The notes under the pieces: generated by a model | Seen by the model: only the letters and a program-made list of their open reading frames with translations | Told to the model about the DNA's origin: nothing | The model's database searches: none | Program-made: the position numbers and the translations under genes | In this document: positions 55,911 through 64,000 of the stretch, in pieces | How positions within the stretch are numbered: the first letter of the stretch is position 1 | Layout: each line of letters starts with the position of its first letter | NCBI RefSeq assembly: GCF_010586825.1 | Contig: NZ_JAAAGB010000002.1 | Location: 310,001-374,000, forward strand | Direction: 5' to 3' | Source: Draconibacterium mangrovi | Lineage (GTDB): Bacteria; Bacteroidota; Bacteroidia; Bacteroidales; Prolixibacteraceae | Length of the DNA stretch: 64,000 nucleotides

Positions 55911-56894
55911 CTATCCTTTTATTCCATTCAAAATTTTCGCTGCCTCAACAGCTGAATACGTAATAATAATATCGGCGCCGGCTCTTTTTATCGAGGTAAG
56001 AATTTCCATCATCACACGCGGCCCGTCGATCCAATCTTTCTCTTCAGCTGCTTTTAACATCGAGAATTCGCCACTAACATTATAGGCAGCCGTTGGCATT
56101 TTGAATTCGGTTTTTACACGGTAAATAATATCGAGAAATGAAAGCGCCGGTTTTACCATAACAATGTCGGCACCTTCGGCAATGTCGAGTTCTACCTCGC
56201 GCATGGCTTCGTCTGAATTGGCCGGATTCATTTGATAAGTGGCACGGTTGCCAAATTTTGGTGCACTTTCCGCAGCTTCACGGAATGGCCCGTAAAAACC
56301 CGATGCATATTTAGCCGAATAAGCCATGATCGGAATTTTCTCGAATTTGTTGTCATCCAATGCTTCGCGGATACGTCCAACGCGTCCGTCCATCATATCG
56401 CTCGGAGCAATCATATCTGCACCGGCTTCTGCCAATGAAACTGATTGTGCGGCCAATGTTTCAAGTGTGGTATCGTTATCCACATCGCCATCAATTATGG
56501 TTCCGCAATGTCCGTGAGTGGTGTATTCGCAATTACACACGTCGGCAATGACATACAAATTCGGAAGTTCAGCTTTTATGGCACGAATGGCTTGCTGTAC
56601 AATACCGTTGTGCTGACAGGCAACTGTTCCGTCTTCGTCTTTTTCGGCAGGAATGCCAAACAAAAGAACCGCTTTCACGCCTGATGCCGCAACCTCCTTA
56701 CATTCCTCAACCAGGTTTTCAACTGATAATTGGAAATTGCCCGGCATTGAGCTGATCGGGTTGCGAACGTTGGTTCCGGCACAAACAAAAAGTGGCATCA
56801 CCAAATCGTCAACCGATAGTTTTGTTTCGGTTACCATGTCGCGTAAAACCGAATTGTATCTTAATCTTCTTAATCTTGTTTCAGGAAACATCAT
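55911..56894 (-). CDS. hemB: Porphobilinogen synthase (5-aminolevulinate dehydratase)
   Basis: The product (327 aa) joins two 5-aminolevulinates. It keeps the Cys-rich metal site (DVCNCEYTTHGHCG), so it is of the zinc-using type. The two Schiff-base lysines are in AYSAKYASGFYGPFR and MVKPALSFLD. Two Met codons lie at the start (56894 and 56891). It lies 11 bp after hemCD and 3 bp before hemL. Confidence 0.96.
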   Translation of the reverse strand: MMFPETRLRRLRYNSVLRDMVTETKLSVDDLVMPLFVCAGTNVRNPISSMPGNFQLSVENLVEECKEVAASGVKAVLLFGIPAEKDEDGTVACQHNGIVQQAIRAIKAELPNLYVIADVCNCEYTTHGHCGTIIDGDVDNDTTLETLAAQSVSLAEAGADMIAPSDMMDGRVGRIREALDDNKFEKIPIMAYSAKYASGFYGPFREAAESAPKFGNRATYQMNPANSDEAMREVELDIAEGADIVMVKPALSFLDIIYRVKTEFKMPTAAYNVSGEFSMLKAAEEKDWIDGPRVMMEILTSIKRAGADIIITYSAVEAAKILNGIKG

Positions 56895-56905
56895 ATAGTG
56901 TAGTT

Positions 56906-58618
56906 TTATTTGGTTTGATAATAGTCGATTATTGCTTTGTACAGTCCTTCAGCATTTGAATTTTCTGCGGTAACCAATGGTTCGGCACCACCTTGTCGGA
57001 TAGCTTCCGAGGTTGTTTCACCAATGCTGGCCATTTTCACACATGAAATATTTTCAGTGCCATAAAAGTGGCAGAAATTGTTAAACGTTGACGGACTTGT
57101 AAATACGATCAGATCGTAATTGTCATTCGAAATCGTATCCAGTATTTTCGAATCAGCACCCGATGGTTTTACCGTTTGATATGTATTGATACGGGTAACT
57201 GTATTTGTTTTTGACAATTCGGTCTCCAGTTTATCACCGGCCAGCTTTCCGAGGGCCAGTAAAATATTTTGGTTTTGCAGATTGTGCTTCTCTGCTAATT
57301 CCTTTAGCAGGCCGTCAGATGAATTCTCACTTGCCGTAAAATACGGCGCATAACCGTAATAATCCAGTTCTGCTGCTGTGTTTTTGCCAATCACGGCAAT
57401 CTTTAAATCGTTGGGCAAAGTGGTATTGCCTAAGGTTTCGATAAGTTGTTTGAAGAAACTAACAACGCCATTTTTGCTGGTGAAAATAATCCACTGAAAC
57501 TGATCGAGATTTTGTAAAGATTGTTCTTCTGCTGCAGTCAGTTGTGTCTGTTCAATTTGAATCATTGGCAGCGAAACAACCGATGCGCCTGCTTTTGTAA
57601 GCAGCTCAGGAAGATCATCGTGAATATCAGCCGGACGAGTTGAAATGATCACCTTGTCATTTAGCGGAAGTTCCGTTTTTGTAACAGGTAAATTCTCCGT
57701 GCGGATTGCATCCAGAATTTCTTTTCCGCCGGCGTTAAATAATTTATTGGCCAGGTTTCTTGCCAATTCATTGGCATCTTCAACCGGTCCGGTTGCCGTT
57801 TCTTTCAAAAATTTACTTCCGTCGATGCTGGCAATAAAACCGGTTATCTTTACCTGATCACCTTCAACTTTGCAGGTGCTTCCCACCGGAATTTGGCAAC
57901 CGCCTTCCAAAGAATTCAGAAACACACGTTCTGCCGAACTTGTAATCATCGTTTCCTTGTGATTGATCTGCGCAATAATTGCTTCAATCTCCGGATCGTT
58001 ATCTTTTATTTCGATTGCGATTGCACCTTGACCACACGCCGGAATCATTGTTTCCGGGTCAAGAATTTCGGTGATCGCATCATCCATTTCTAAACGTTGT
58101 AATCCGGCTCCTGCCATGATCATGGCATCGCAGTAACCTTCATTCATTTTGCGGATGCGCGTGTTTACGTTTCCTCTGATTTCAACGATATTAAAATCGG
58201 GATTCAAACGAAGCAATTGTGCTTTGCGGCGTAAACTTGAAGTTGCGATTATATGCTCCGAAGTCAGTTCCGAAAGTTTTAAATGATCTTTGCTGACCAG
58301 TGCGTCGTTAACGGTTCCTCTTTCCAGTACGGCTCCCAGTTTTGTTCCTTCAGGAAAAATAGTGGGAAGGTCTTTTAAACTGTGCACGGCCATGTCGATT
58401 TCGTTGTTGAACATGGCTACTTCCAGCTCTTTGGTAAAAAGGCCTTTATCGCCGATTTTTGACAACGGGACATCCAGAATTTTGTCGCCTTTTGTTTTTA
58501 TAACAACAATCTCAAATTGCTTTTCAGGGAATTTTGGTTTCAGTTCATCTTTTACCCTATAAGCTTGATATAAGGCAAGTTTACTGCCTCGTGTACCAAT
58601 GCGAATTATATGTTTCAT
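56906..58618 (-). CDS. hemCD: HemC-HemD fusion: hydroxymethylbilane synthase/uroporphyrinogen-III synthase
   Basis: The product (570 aa) joins two consecutive enzymes. Residues about 1-305 are HemC (RIGTRGSKLALYQAYRVKDE, VHSLKDLPTIFPEGT, and the dipyrromethane-carrying Cys in LEGGCQIPVG). Residues about 320-570 are HemD (KVIISTRPADIHDDLPELL, then FTSKNGVVSFF and FTSPSTFNNF). Fusion would pass the unstable hydroxymethylbilane directly on. It overlaps hemA by 4 bp. The start at 58618 is well fixed by the HemC N-terminus. Confidence 0.94.
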   Translation of the reverse strand: MKHIIRIGTRGSKLALYQAYRVKDELKPKFPEKQFEIVVIKTKGDKILDVPLSKIGDKGLFTKELEVAMFNNEIDMAVHSLKDLPTIFPEGTKLGAVLERGTVNDALVSKDHLKLSELTSEHIIATSSLRRKAQLLRLNPDFNIVEIRGNVNTRIRKMNEGYCDAMIMAGAGLQRLEMDDAITEILDPETMIPACGQGAIAIEIKDNDPEIEAIIAQINHKETMITSSAERVFLNSLEGGCQIPVGSTCKVEGDQVKITGFIASIDGSKFLKETATGPVEDANELARNLANKLFNAGGKEILDAIRTENLPVTKTELPLNDKVIISTRPADIHDDLPELLTKAGASVVSLPMIQIEQTQLTAAEEQSLQNLDQFQWIIFTSKNGVVSFFKQLIETLGNTTLPNDLKIAVIGKNTAAELDYYGYAPYFTASENSSDGLLKELAEKHNLQNQNILLALGKLAGDKLETELSKTNTVTRINTYQTVKPSGADSKILDTISNDNYDLIVFTSPSTFNNFCHFYGTENISCVKMASIGETTSEAIRQGGAEPLVTAENSNAEGLYKAIIDYYQTK

Positions 58619-59868
58619 GGAGCGAGCTTGAACAGATCGTTAACGAGTTCGATGTATTCTTTTTTACGCCCGTTATCGGTGATCGATTTAACGTTTTTAA
58701 TCATCAGGCGAATAAATTTATTGGTAATATGGTCGGCGTACATCGAAGCTTCATCGGTGTTGTCTTTCGACTGTCGTTTGATAAAACCTTCGAGTTCGGC
58801 TTCATTTATTTTCTTGAAATTATCGCTGATGCTTTGGAAAGTCGGAGTAAGGTTACGGGTGTGTTGCCAGTCGCTAAAATCGGTAACAAACTCGGCAATG
58901 ATAGCTTCTGCTTTTTCAATTTCACCCTTACGAATATCAAATGTTTTATCGACAACGGCATTTAAATCATCGATATCGTTAACAAAAACATTTTCTATTT
59001 CTGCTACGTTCGGTGCAACGTTATGCGGTACTGAAAGATCGACAAAAAACATTGGTTTATATTGTCTTTCAATCATTACCTGTTCCACCATTTCTTTTGT
59101 AATAAGTGGCTTTTTCGATGCGGTTGATGTAACTACAATGTCGTTGTGAACCAGTTCATTTTGCAGTTCCGAAAATTCTCTGGCCACTCCTTTGTAGCGT
59201 TTTGCCAGTTCCTGCGCTTTTTCTGCGGTACGGTTAATAATGGTGAACTTGCTGCATCCTTTTTTCAGCAGATTTTGCAGTGTGAGTTCACCTGTTTGAC
59301 CAGCTCCAAGCAACAATGTTGGATGCGAACTAAGATTGTGCAGTTTTTTGTTAGCCAGTTCAACGGCAGCGTAACTAATTGAAACGGCTCCTTTTGAGAG
59401 TGCAGTTTCTGTTCTAACTTTTTTACCGGCCTCAAAAGCCTTGTTAAACAGGCGAATTAGAGTTGGAGTGTGCAGCTCATATTTGTCGGCAATGGCAAAA
59501 GCATCTTTCAACTGGCCAACAATCTGATATTCGCCCAGCGCCATTGAGTTGAGGCCCGATGCTACACGGAATAAATGTTGCGAAGCTTCGTCCTGAAATT
59601 TGTGGTAAAAATGTGCTCCCACACTTTTATCCGCTTTCCTCCAGTCAAAAAGCATTTTTGCCAATGTTGATGTACAATCAAAAATGTCTTTTTCCGGGTA
59701 GTCAAAATATATTTCGGTACGGTTGCATGTCGAAACAACGATTGCACCGTTTATACCTGCGTCGATTAATTGCGGCACAAAACGCTTCACATCTTCTTCG
59801 CAAAAAACAAATTTTTCGCGAACTTTTATAGGAGCAGTTTTGTGGTTTAATCCAAGTAATCCTATCAT
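58615..59868 (-). CDS. hemA: Glutamyl-tRNA reductase
   Basis: The product (417 aa) reduces glutamyl-tRNA to glutamate-1-semialdehyde, the first step of tetrapyrrole synthesis. I place the start at 59866-59868 (MIGLLGLNHKTAPI), the family-typical N-terminus; the longer frame to 59964 adds a non-conserved 32 residues. Other marks are the catalytic Cys in VVSTCNRTEIYF, GEYQIVGQLKDAF, the NADPH motif LLLGAGQTGELTLQ and the C-terminal dimerisation helix. It is first in the hem operon. Confidence 0.94.
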   Translation of the reverse strand: MIGLLGLNHKTAPIKVREKFVFCEEDVKRFVPQLIDAGINGAIVVSTCNRTEIYFDYPEKDIFDCTSTLAKMLFDWRKADKSVGAHFYHKFQDEASQHLFRVASGLNSMALGEYQIVGQLKDAFAIADKYELHTPTLIRLFNKAFEAGKKVRTETALSKGAVSISYAAVELANKKLHNLSSHPTLLLGAGQTGELTLQNLLKKGCSKFTIINRTAEKAQELAKRYKGVAREFSELQNELVHNDIVVTSTASKKPLITKEMVEQVMIERQYKPMFFVDLSVPHNVAPNVAEIENVFVNDIDDLNAVVDKTFDIRKGEIEKAEAIIAEFVTDFSDWQHTRNLTPTFQSISDNFKKINEAELEGFIKRQSKDNTDEASMYADHITNKFIRLMIKNVKSITDNGRKKEYIELVNDLFKLAP

Positions 59869-60031
59869 GAATGAATTGATTAAGTCTTGATTTTGAAACA
59901 ATACTATTAAAACAATCTGTAGAAAATCTGTAGAAAAAACAAGATTTGGAGGGGTATTGAACAAAGGCTTGTAAGTGTTGTGTTAATGTGTCAGAAAAAC
60001 AGGAGATTAAGCGGTGTTGTTATTTTGAGAT

Positions 60032-61315
60032 TCAGTCTTCAAAATTCTTTGTTTCCGGGTTGAAAATAATGCTAAAATTGTGCAAATTATTCTCATAGGA
60101 ATAAAGGGCCTTAAAACCCGAAACTTCGCATATTTTCTGAACGATGGCAAGCCCCAATCCAACTGAACTGTCGGAGGATGATGATTTGTAAAATCGTTTG
60201 AAAATATCGTCGGCGTTTCCCTCGATTTTTTCACCGCTGTTGGCAATCGTTAGTTGCGTTTCCGTTGTGGATATTGAAATAGAACCGTTTTTATGATTGT
60301 GGCGTATGGCATTTTTTAACAGGTTGGAAATAAGAATGTCGGCCAGGTACGGATTCATTTCAACAAAATATGCTTTGCCGGGGCTTACCACCGAAATCTT
60401 TTTGCTTTCGATAACATCTTCAAGGAACGAAAGTTGGGTGTTGATAATTTGAGTTAAATCGATTTTTTTGACTTCCGGAAATTGACGGTTTCCAATTTTA
60501 GAAAGCAACAGCAAGGTATTGGTCAGGCGCGAAAGTTTGTTGGAAGCTTCGTACGCGTCACTAATTGTTTTTAGTTCTTTCTCCTGCATACAATCCGACT
60601 GCAGCAAAAGCTCCATTTTTGAAATAATTACGGCAATGGGAGTCTGCAGTTCGTGAGAGGCATTTTCAGTATATTCCTTCAGGTTATAATAGTCTTCTTT
60701 TATGCGCTCGGTCATCGAAGTTAAAACCTTGTTTAGCTCGTTGAATTCCTTGATGTCGCTTTCTTTCAACTGAAAATCTTCGTGGGTGTTCAGGTCGTAT
60801 TTTTTTATTTTGTTGATGGTGTCGTAAAACGATTTTAGTGTTTTTTGCGAAATATGCCGGTTTAGCACCAAAAGTCCTACAATAAGGGCAACTACCAACA
60901 GAGTCATTGATAAAATAATGCGGACCATCAGGTTGTCGGTTTCGGCGTGCGATTTAAAGATTCGTACCAGGTATTTTTGCCCGCCAATCTCCGAAACAAA
61001 CTGCAGTTGACGGTAAGCGGTGTAAGCGCCTGTTTCATTGTTCACAATTAGCGTATCGGAATAACCTTCAACCGGAGTTTGGTTAGCAGGAATCGGAGTT
61101 ATTTCAACCTTTTTTTCAAAATCGGTCGGTGTGGTAGCAGCCGAGTGTGCGGATTTCAATTCGTTCAGAATACTGGTTTGCCGTTTTTGCAGCTCAACAT
61201 TAATGTTTTGGTTTACTTGCTGTCGGAGTAAAAAATAAAAAGCAATTAGCCCTACCAGAAAAATGAAAAGGGAAATGGAGAGGAAATTGAGACTTATTTT
61301 GGTAAGTAGTTTCAT
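60032..61315 (-). CDS. Two-component sensor histidine kinase
   Basis: The product (427 aa) has membrane helices at about 10-32 and 130-155, with a periplasmic sensor between. A HAMP-like linker follows, then HisKA (NASHELQTPIAVIIS) and an HATPase domain (NLLKNAIRHN, then GLGLAIVQKI). It lies 24 bp after its response regulator gene. hemA starts 164 bp further on, but a functional tie to heme synthesis is not shown. Confidence 0.9.
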   Translation of the reverse strand: MKLLTKISLNFLSISLFIFLVGLIAFYFLLRQQVNQNINVELQKRQTSILNELKSAHSAATTPTDFEKKVEITPIPANQTPVEGYSDTLIVNNETGAYTAYRQLQFVSEIGGQKYLVRIFKSHAETDNLMVRIILSMTLLVVALIVGLLVLNRHISQKTLKSFYDTINKIKKYDLNTHEDFQLKESDIKEFNELNKVLTSMTERIKEDYYNLKEYTENASHELQTPIAVIISKMELLLQSDCMQEKELKTISDAYEASNKLSRLTNTLLLLSKIGNRQFPEVKKIDLTQIINTQLSFLEDVIESKKISVVSPGKAYFVEMNPYLADILISNLLKNAIRHNHKNGSISISTTETQLTIANSGEKIEGNADDIFKRFYKSSSSDSSVGLGLAIVQKICEVSGFKALYSYENNLHNFSIIFNPETKNFED

Positions 61316-61339
61316 TATTTTTCTTTCTGGCTTTGCCTT

Positions 61340-62023
61340 TTATTCCTGGGTTAAATCAAATTTATAACCAACGCCGTAAATAGTTTTAATATAATCGGCA
61401 CATCCTTTTTTTATGAGCTTTTTGCGCAGGTTTTTAATATGGCCGTATATAAAATCGTACGAATCGGCAATGTCCATATAGTCGCCCCAGAGGTGTTGTG
61501 CCAAACCTGTTTTGGTAATTACCTTGTTTTTGTTGGCCACAAAAAACTGAAGCAGTTCGTACTCTTTTTTGGTGAGTTGCAACTCGTCGTCGTTTACAAA
61601 AACCTGGTGCGAATCAGGAAGAATCTTTATTTCGTTGACCAGAATATGATTGTCGCCATCGAAATTTATTCGCCGGTTAATCGATTTTAAGTGCGCATTT
61701 AATTCGGCCAGATGAAAAGGTTTTGTGAGGTAATTATCAGCACCAATTTCGAGTCCTTCAATTCTGTTTTCCACCGAATCGCGTGCCGAAATAATAATGA
61801 TCCCCATTTTTTTATTGTCCTTTTTTACCTGCCGGATAAGGTCGAGCCCGCTGCCGCCCGGCAAATTAATATCTACCAAAATGCAATCGTAAAAATGAAT
61901 TTCAATATGTTCGGCCGCCGTGTTGTAATCGTAGGCAGTTTCGCACACATAACCTTCATCGGTCAGGTACTGAAAAATGGCGTCGGATAAAGCTATTTCG
62001 TCTTCTATAATCAGAATCTTCAT
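61340..62023 (-). CDS. OmpR-family response regulator
   Basis: The product (227 aa) has a receiver domain with acceptor Asp51 (CILVDINLPGGSG), ISARDS and YLTKPFHLAEL, and an OmpR-type winged helix (LTKKEYELLQFFVAN, ending TIYGVGYKFD). It is the first gene of the pair with the downstream kinase. Confidence 0.93.
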   Translation of the reverse strand: MKILIIEDEIALSDAIFQYLTDEGYVCETAYDYNTAAEHIEIHFYDCILVDINLPGGSGLDLIRQVKKDNKKMGIIIISARDSVENRIEGLEIGADNYLTKPFHLAELNAHLKSINRRINFDGDNHILVNEIKILPDSHQVFVNDDELQLTKKEYELLQFFVANKNKVITKTGLAQHLWGDYMDIADSYDFIYGHIKNLRKKLIKKGCADYIKTIYGVGYKFDLTQE

Positions 62024-62145
62024 GAATGCTTATTTTCAATTTGCAATATAATAACTTTTCAATCTTATGTCGTCATTTGTTCGAACTGAGTTAGAATATG
62101 GCCTTTAAGTTGTACCGTTCAAAAACTTTATAATTATCTTGCGCT

Positions 62146-62436
62146 ATGCAAAAAAATAAACTTTGTTGCCGTATTTATCCGGTGGTAATTATTCTTGTTT
62201 CAGCCGTTATTTCTGCTGCCATTTTTTATTTTAGGGAAGGAGCGCACCAATTTCGTTTTCTAACTGAAAAGGTGGCATTTTTCGATTTTTTTGGAATAAG
62301 TATGGTAATTGCAGTGCTGCCGGTTGCACTATATTATTATTTAAGCGAGAAAGAACGATTTCAGAATTCGGCACGGCCAATATCGTTGCTTGGTTTTTTG
62401 CCAGCTTTAATTTATCTGATCTTTATTCTGTTATGA
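62146..62436 (+). CDS. Small membrane protein of unknown function
   Basis: The product (96 aa) has three predicted membrane helices (about 11-29, 44-66, 77-95). No family is recognised. It diverges from the two-component operon and has its own terminator, which supports it as a real gene. Confidence 0.6.
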   Translation: MQKNKLCCRIYPVVIILVSAVISAAIFYFREGAHQFRFLTEKVAFFDFFGISMVIAVLPVALYYYLSEKERFQNSARPISLLGFLPALIYLIFILL

Positions 62437-62470
62437 TCCCGGGGAGTTGTAGAGTTATGTGAGATCACAA

Positions 62471-62519
62471 AAAAACACAATAGAATCAACTTTTTATACA
62501 GTAATTCTATTGTGTTTTT
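62471..62519. terminator. Bidirectional terminator
   Basis: A perfect 16-bp repeat (AAAAACACAATAGAAT at 62471-62486, ATTCTATTGTGTTTTT at 62504-62519) serves the small membrane protein gene and the convergent secreted protein gene. Confidence 0.85.
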
Positions 62520-62529
62520 TTGTATTGTT

Positions 62530-63030
62530 TTATTCCGGGATTGTATCCTGAAGCGAAGGCGTTTCTTCTGTTTTCTGGCGTTTAAAGATATAACGTGTAA
62601 TAAAAATACCATTGGTGTCATCAGCACCGCCGTAACTTTCAACACCGGTATTTACAAAAGCCAGTTCCCATCCCTGGCTCATCATATCGTTAATTTTAGA
62701 GGTTAACAATGCATCGTTCGAAGCAATGTTCTGAAAACGGATACCTCCAACATTAAAAAAGTTGAGCAGCTTTGTTTCGTCGTAATCCTTAATACGAATT
62801 TCTTCGCGGTCGCTTTTGTTTCTGTCTCCGTTTTCGGCTGTTTGTCGTGTGGTAAATTCTTTGTAATCCACTTCGTGATCGGTAGAAATTAAACGCGAAC
62901 GGCCAACGCCACTTGGAATGATCGATTCGATAGTGGTAATTATTTTTACCTCGTATTGCGGAGTTTCCTGTCCGTTAGCTGCCGGCGATAAAAATATCGC
63001 CAAAAGGATGAACATGAGTGCTTGTTTCAT
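62530..63030 (-). CDS. Secreted protein, first of two paralogues
   Basis: The product (166 aa) has a signal peptide (about 1-20, ending PAANG) and a single domain with TIESIIPSGVGRSRLIS, RIKDYDETKLLNFFNVGG and FQNIASNDALLTSKIN. It is clearly related to the next protein upstream on the strand and not to a family I know. A tandem duplication is the simplest origin. Confidence 0.68.
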   Translation of the reverse strand: MKQALMFILLAIFLSPAANGQETPQYEVKIITTIESIIPSGVGRSRLISTDHEVDYKEFTTRQTAENGDRNKSDREEIRIKDYDETKLLNFFNVGGIRFQNIASNDALLTSKINDMMSQGWELAFVNTGVESYGGADDTNGIFITRYIFKRQKTEETPSLQDTIPE

Positions 63031-63077
63031 TTTGTATTTGTTTTTGTGATTTATAACTTGTTCTGAATGACGAATCC

Positions 63078-63602
63078 TTATTCTTTAATTTCTTTTCTGA
63101 AATAATATCGTGTAAGAAATAATCCGTTCGGATCATTCGCACTTTCGCTATCGTCATTAATCAGTGCCTTGAAGATTTCTTTTTTCACACTGGCATTGGC
63201 CATTTTGCTTTCAACACCGGTTTTTACATCAAACAGCTCCCATCCGTTGGACAGCATTTCGTTAATTTTCGATGTTATCAACGCATCATTCGAGGCAATG
63301 TTCTGGAACCGGATTCCTCCTTCGTTGTAGAAGTTCAGTAACTTGGTTTCTTCATATTCCTTAATGCGTATTTCACTTCGTTTACTTTTGTTTTTGTCGT
63401 TTTTTGCTGCCGTTTGTTGCGAGGTAAAATCCTGGTAATTTACTTCCACAACCAGCGAAATCATTCGCGATCTTCCCAGGCCGCTCGGAACCAGCGATTC
63501 AATACAGCTAACAACCTTAATGTCGTATTTTGGCTGTTGGGCCAGTGCAAATACAGGCAGGCAAAAAAGCATGAATAAAGAAATTCGAATTTTGAGGTGC
63601 AT
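63078..63602 (-). CDS. Secreted protein, second of two paralogues
   Basis: I place the start at 63600-63602 (174 aa), giving the signal peptide MHLKIRISLFMLFCLPVFAL; an upstream ATG would add ten residues. It shares SCIESLVPSGLGRSRMIS, RIKEYEETKLLNFYNEGG and FQNIASNDALITSKINEM with its neighbour. It has a longer variable insert near the end (KMANASVKKEIFKALINDDS). The function is unknown. The two genes are 47 bp apart and probably one operon. Confidence 0.66.
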   Translation of the reverse strand: MHLKIRISLFMLFCLPVFALAQQPKYDIKVVSCIESLVPSGLGRSRMISLVVEVNYQDFTSQQTAAKNDKNKSKRSEIRIKEYEETKLLNFYNEGGIRFQNIASNDALITSKINEMLSNGWELFDVKTGVESKMANASVKKEIFKALINDDSESANDPNGLFLTRYYFRKEIKE

Positions 63603-63685
63603 TCTGAAACTAATTATGTTTAGCGCTAACAAATATAGTTAATTCATATTATCAACTTTATAGCAAAGGATAAAAACAAAAATCG

Positions 63686-63771
63686 ATGCTCCAGGATTTT
63701 GTATGCTGATAACTCTGTTAGTATCAAATCGTCAATACTGGCGGGAGCATTGAGAATTTTTTCTATCTTTC
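63686..63771 (+). promoter_or_regulatory. Stem and promoter-like element before the C39 gene
   Basis: ATGCTCC (63686-63692) pairs with GGAGCAT (63744-63750), enclosing an inner AGTAT/ATACT stem. TATCTTTC (63764-63771) is a -7-like element, leaving only about 10 nt before the ATG at 63789. The stem is therefore upstream of the start and may be an operator or upstream terminator. Confidence 0.35.
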
Positions 63772-63788
63772 CGCAACAAAAGTAAGTT

Positions 63789-64000
63789 ATGTCAAAGTTC
63801 CCGTTTTATCAACAATTTGATGCAATGGATTGCGGCCCTACGTGTTTACGTATGGTGGCTAAATATTACGGGAAGCATTACACCACCGAATTTCTTCGCG
63901 AAAACTCCTATATCACCCGCGAAGGTGTGTCGTTGCTGGGAATCAGCGATGCTGCTGAAGCCATAGGTATGCGCTCGATGGGAGTAAAAATTACTTTTGA
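63789..64000 (+). CDS. C39 peptidase-domain protein, probably a peptidase-containing ABC exporter (3' part missing)
   Basis: The 70 visible residues open with FPFYQQFDAMDCGPTCLRMV, the start of a C39 peptidase domain with its catalytic Cys in DCGPTCL. Such domains stand at the front of ABC exporters that cut double-glycine leaders from peptides; many Bacteroidota have them. The transporter part lies beyond the window, so the call rests on the domain only. No leader-peptide gene is seen beside it. Confidence 0.8.
   Translation, partial: MSKFPFYQQFDAMDCGPTCLRMVAKYYGKHYTTEFLRENSYITREGVSLLGISDAAEAIGMRSMGVKITF

Noticed and set aside
59869-59964. 32-residue N-terminal extension of HemA
   Set aside because: The family starts at MIGLLGLNHKTAPI; the extension is not family-like.
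1-64000. tRNA or rRNA genes
   Set aside because: I looked for T-arm and anticodon-arm patterns in the gaps and saw none. A dedicated search was not possible here.

Overview
The window looks like the chromosome of a Bacteroidota bacterium, probably class Bacteroidia near Marinilabiliales/Prolixibacteraceae (the order is an inference). Support: promoters of the Bacteroidota type (TAnnTTTG at -7, TTTG at -33), almost no Shine-Dalgarno sequences, a type IX secretion C-terminal domain, DUF4290 and DUF1573 proteins, an ECF sigma factor coupled to a beta-barrel protein, and a MeaB GTPase. No transposase, phage gene, rRNA, tRNA or CRISPR array was seen.

Layout. 1-7842 (minus): the start of a secreted protein, dnaB, ddl, an RluD-type pseudouridine synthase, a PASTA protein, rpmH and a two-component pair. 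8001-13792 (plus): DUF1573 protein, meaB, lpdA and an OmpP1/FadL porin. 14291-18422: a lipoprotein, an ECF sigma/beta-barrel pair and an outer-membrane-like protein. 18721-22100 (plus): pta-ackA. 22172-37949 (minus): a multi-PAS hybrid kinase, tkt, serA, a Crp-type regulator, dnaJ, grpE, a TlpA-like thioredoxin, murA, a DUF4290 protein and pcrA/uvrD. 38402-42623: a T9SS cargo protein, two proteins of unknown function and a secreted metallopeptidase. 43479-45635 (minus): a divergent EF-G-like factor. 46061-52280 (plus): a sulfite-reduction and siroheme operon (DUF2061, Met8/CysG-N, cysJ, cysI, SDR, cobA). 52832-59868 (minus): a heme operon, hemA-hemCD-hemB-hemL-hemE plus a membrane protein. 60032-62023 (minus): a second two-component system. 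The right edge holds two paralogous secreted proteins and the start of a C39 peptidase gene.

The genes connect at uroporphyrinogen III. The hem operon makes it from glutamyl-tRNA. CobA and the Met8-like enzyme divert it to siroheme, the cofactor of CysI, which reduces sulfite to sulfide with electrons from CysJ.

Two things stand out. First, the cys operon starts with a 29-codon leader peptide rich in Cys and Met codons. It is followed by an intrinsic terminator and a competing antiterminator pairing, which together have the form of ribosome-mediated attenuation. A perfect TGTGA-N6-TCACA palindrome lies at the likely transcription start, and a Crp-type regulator in this window carries the matching recognition-helix residues (R180, E181, R185). 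Second, three intergenic arrays (13.9, 30.5 and 43.0 kb) are built from 41-42 bp monomers. Many monomers have a central hairpin of 5-6 bp with a 4-nt loop. Stem sequences differ between arrays and, in part, between monomers, while pairing is often kept. I read this as one family of structured tandem repeats that I do not recognise from the literature.
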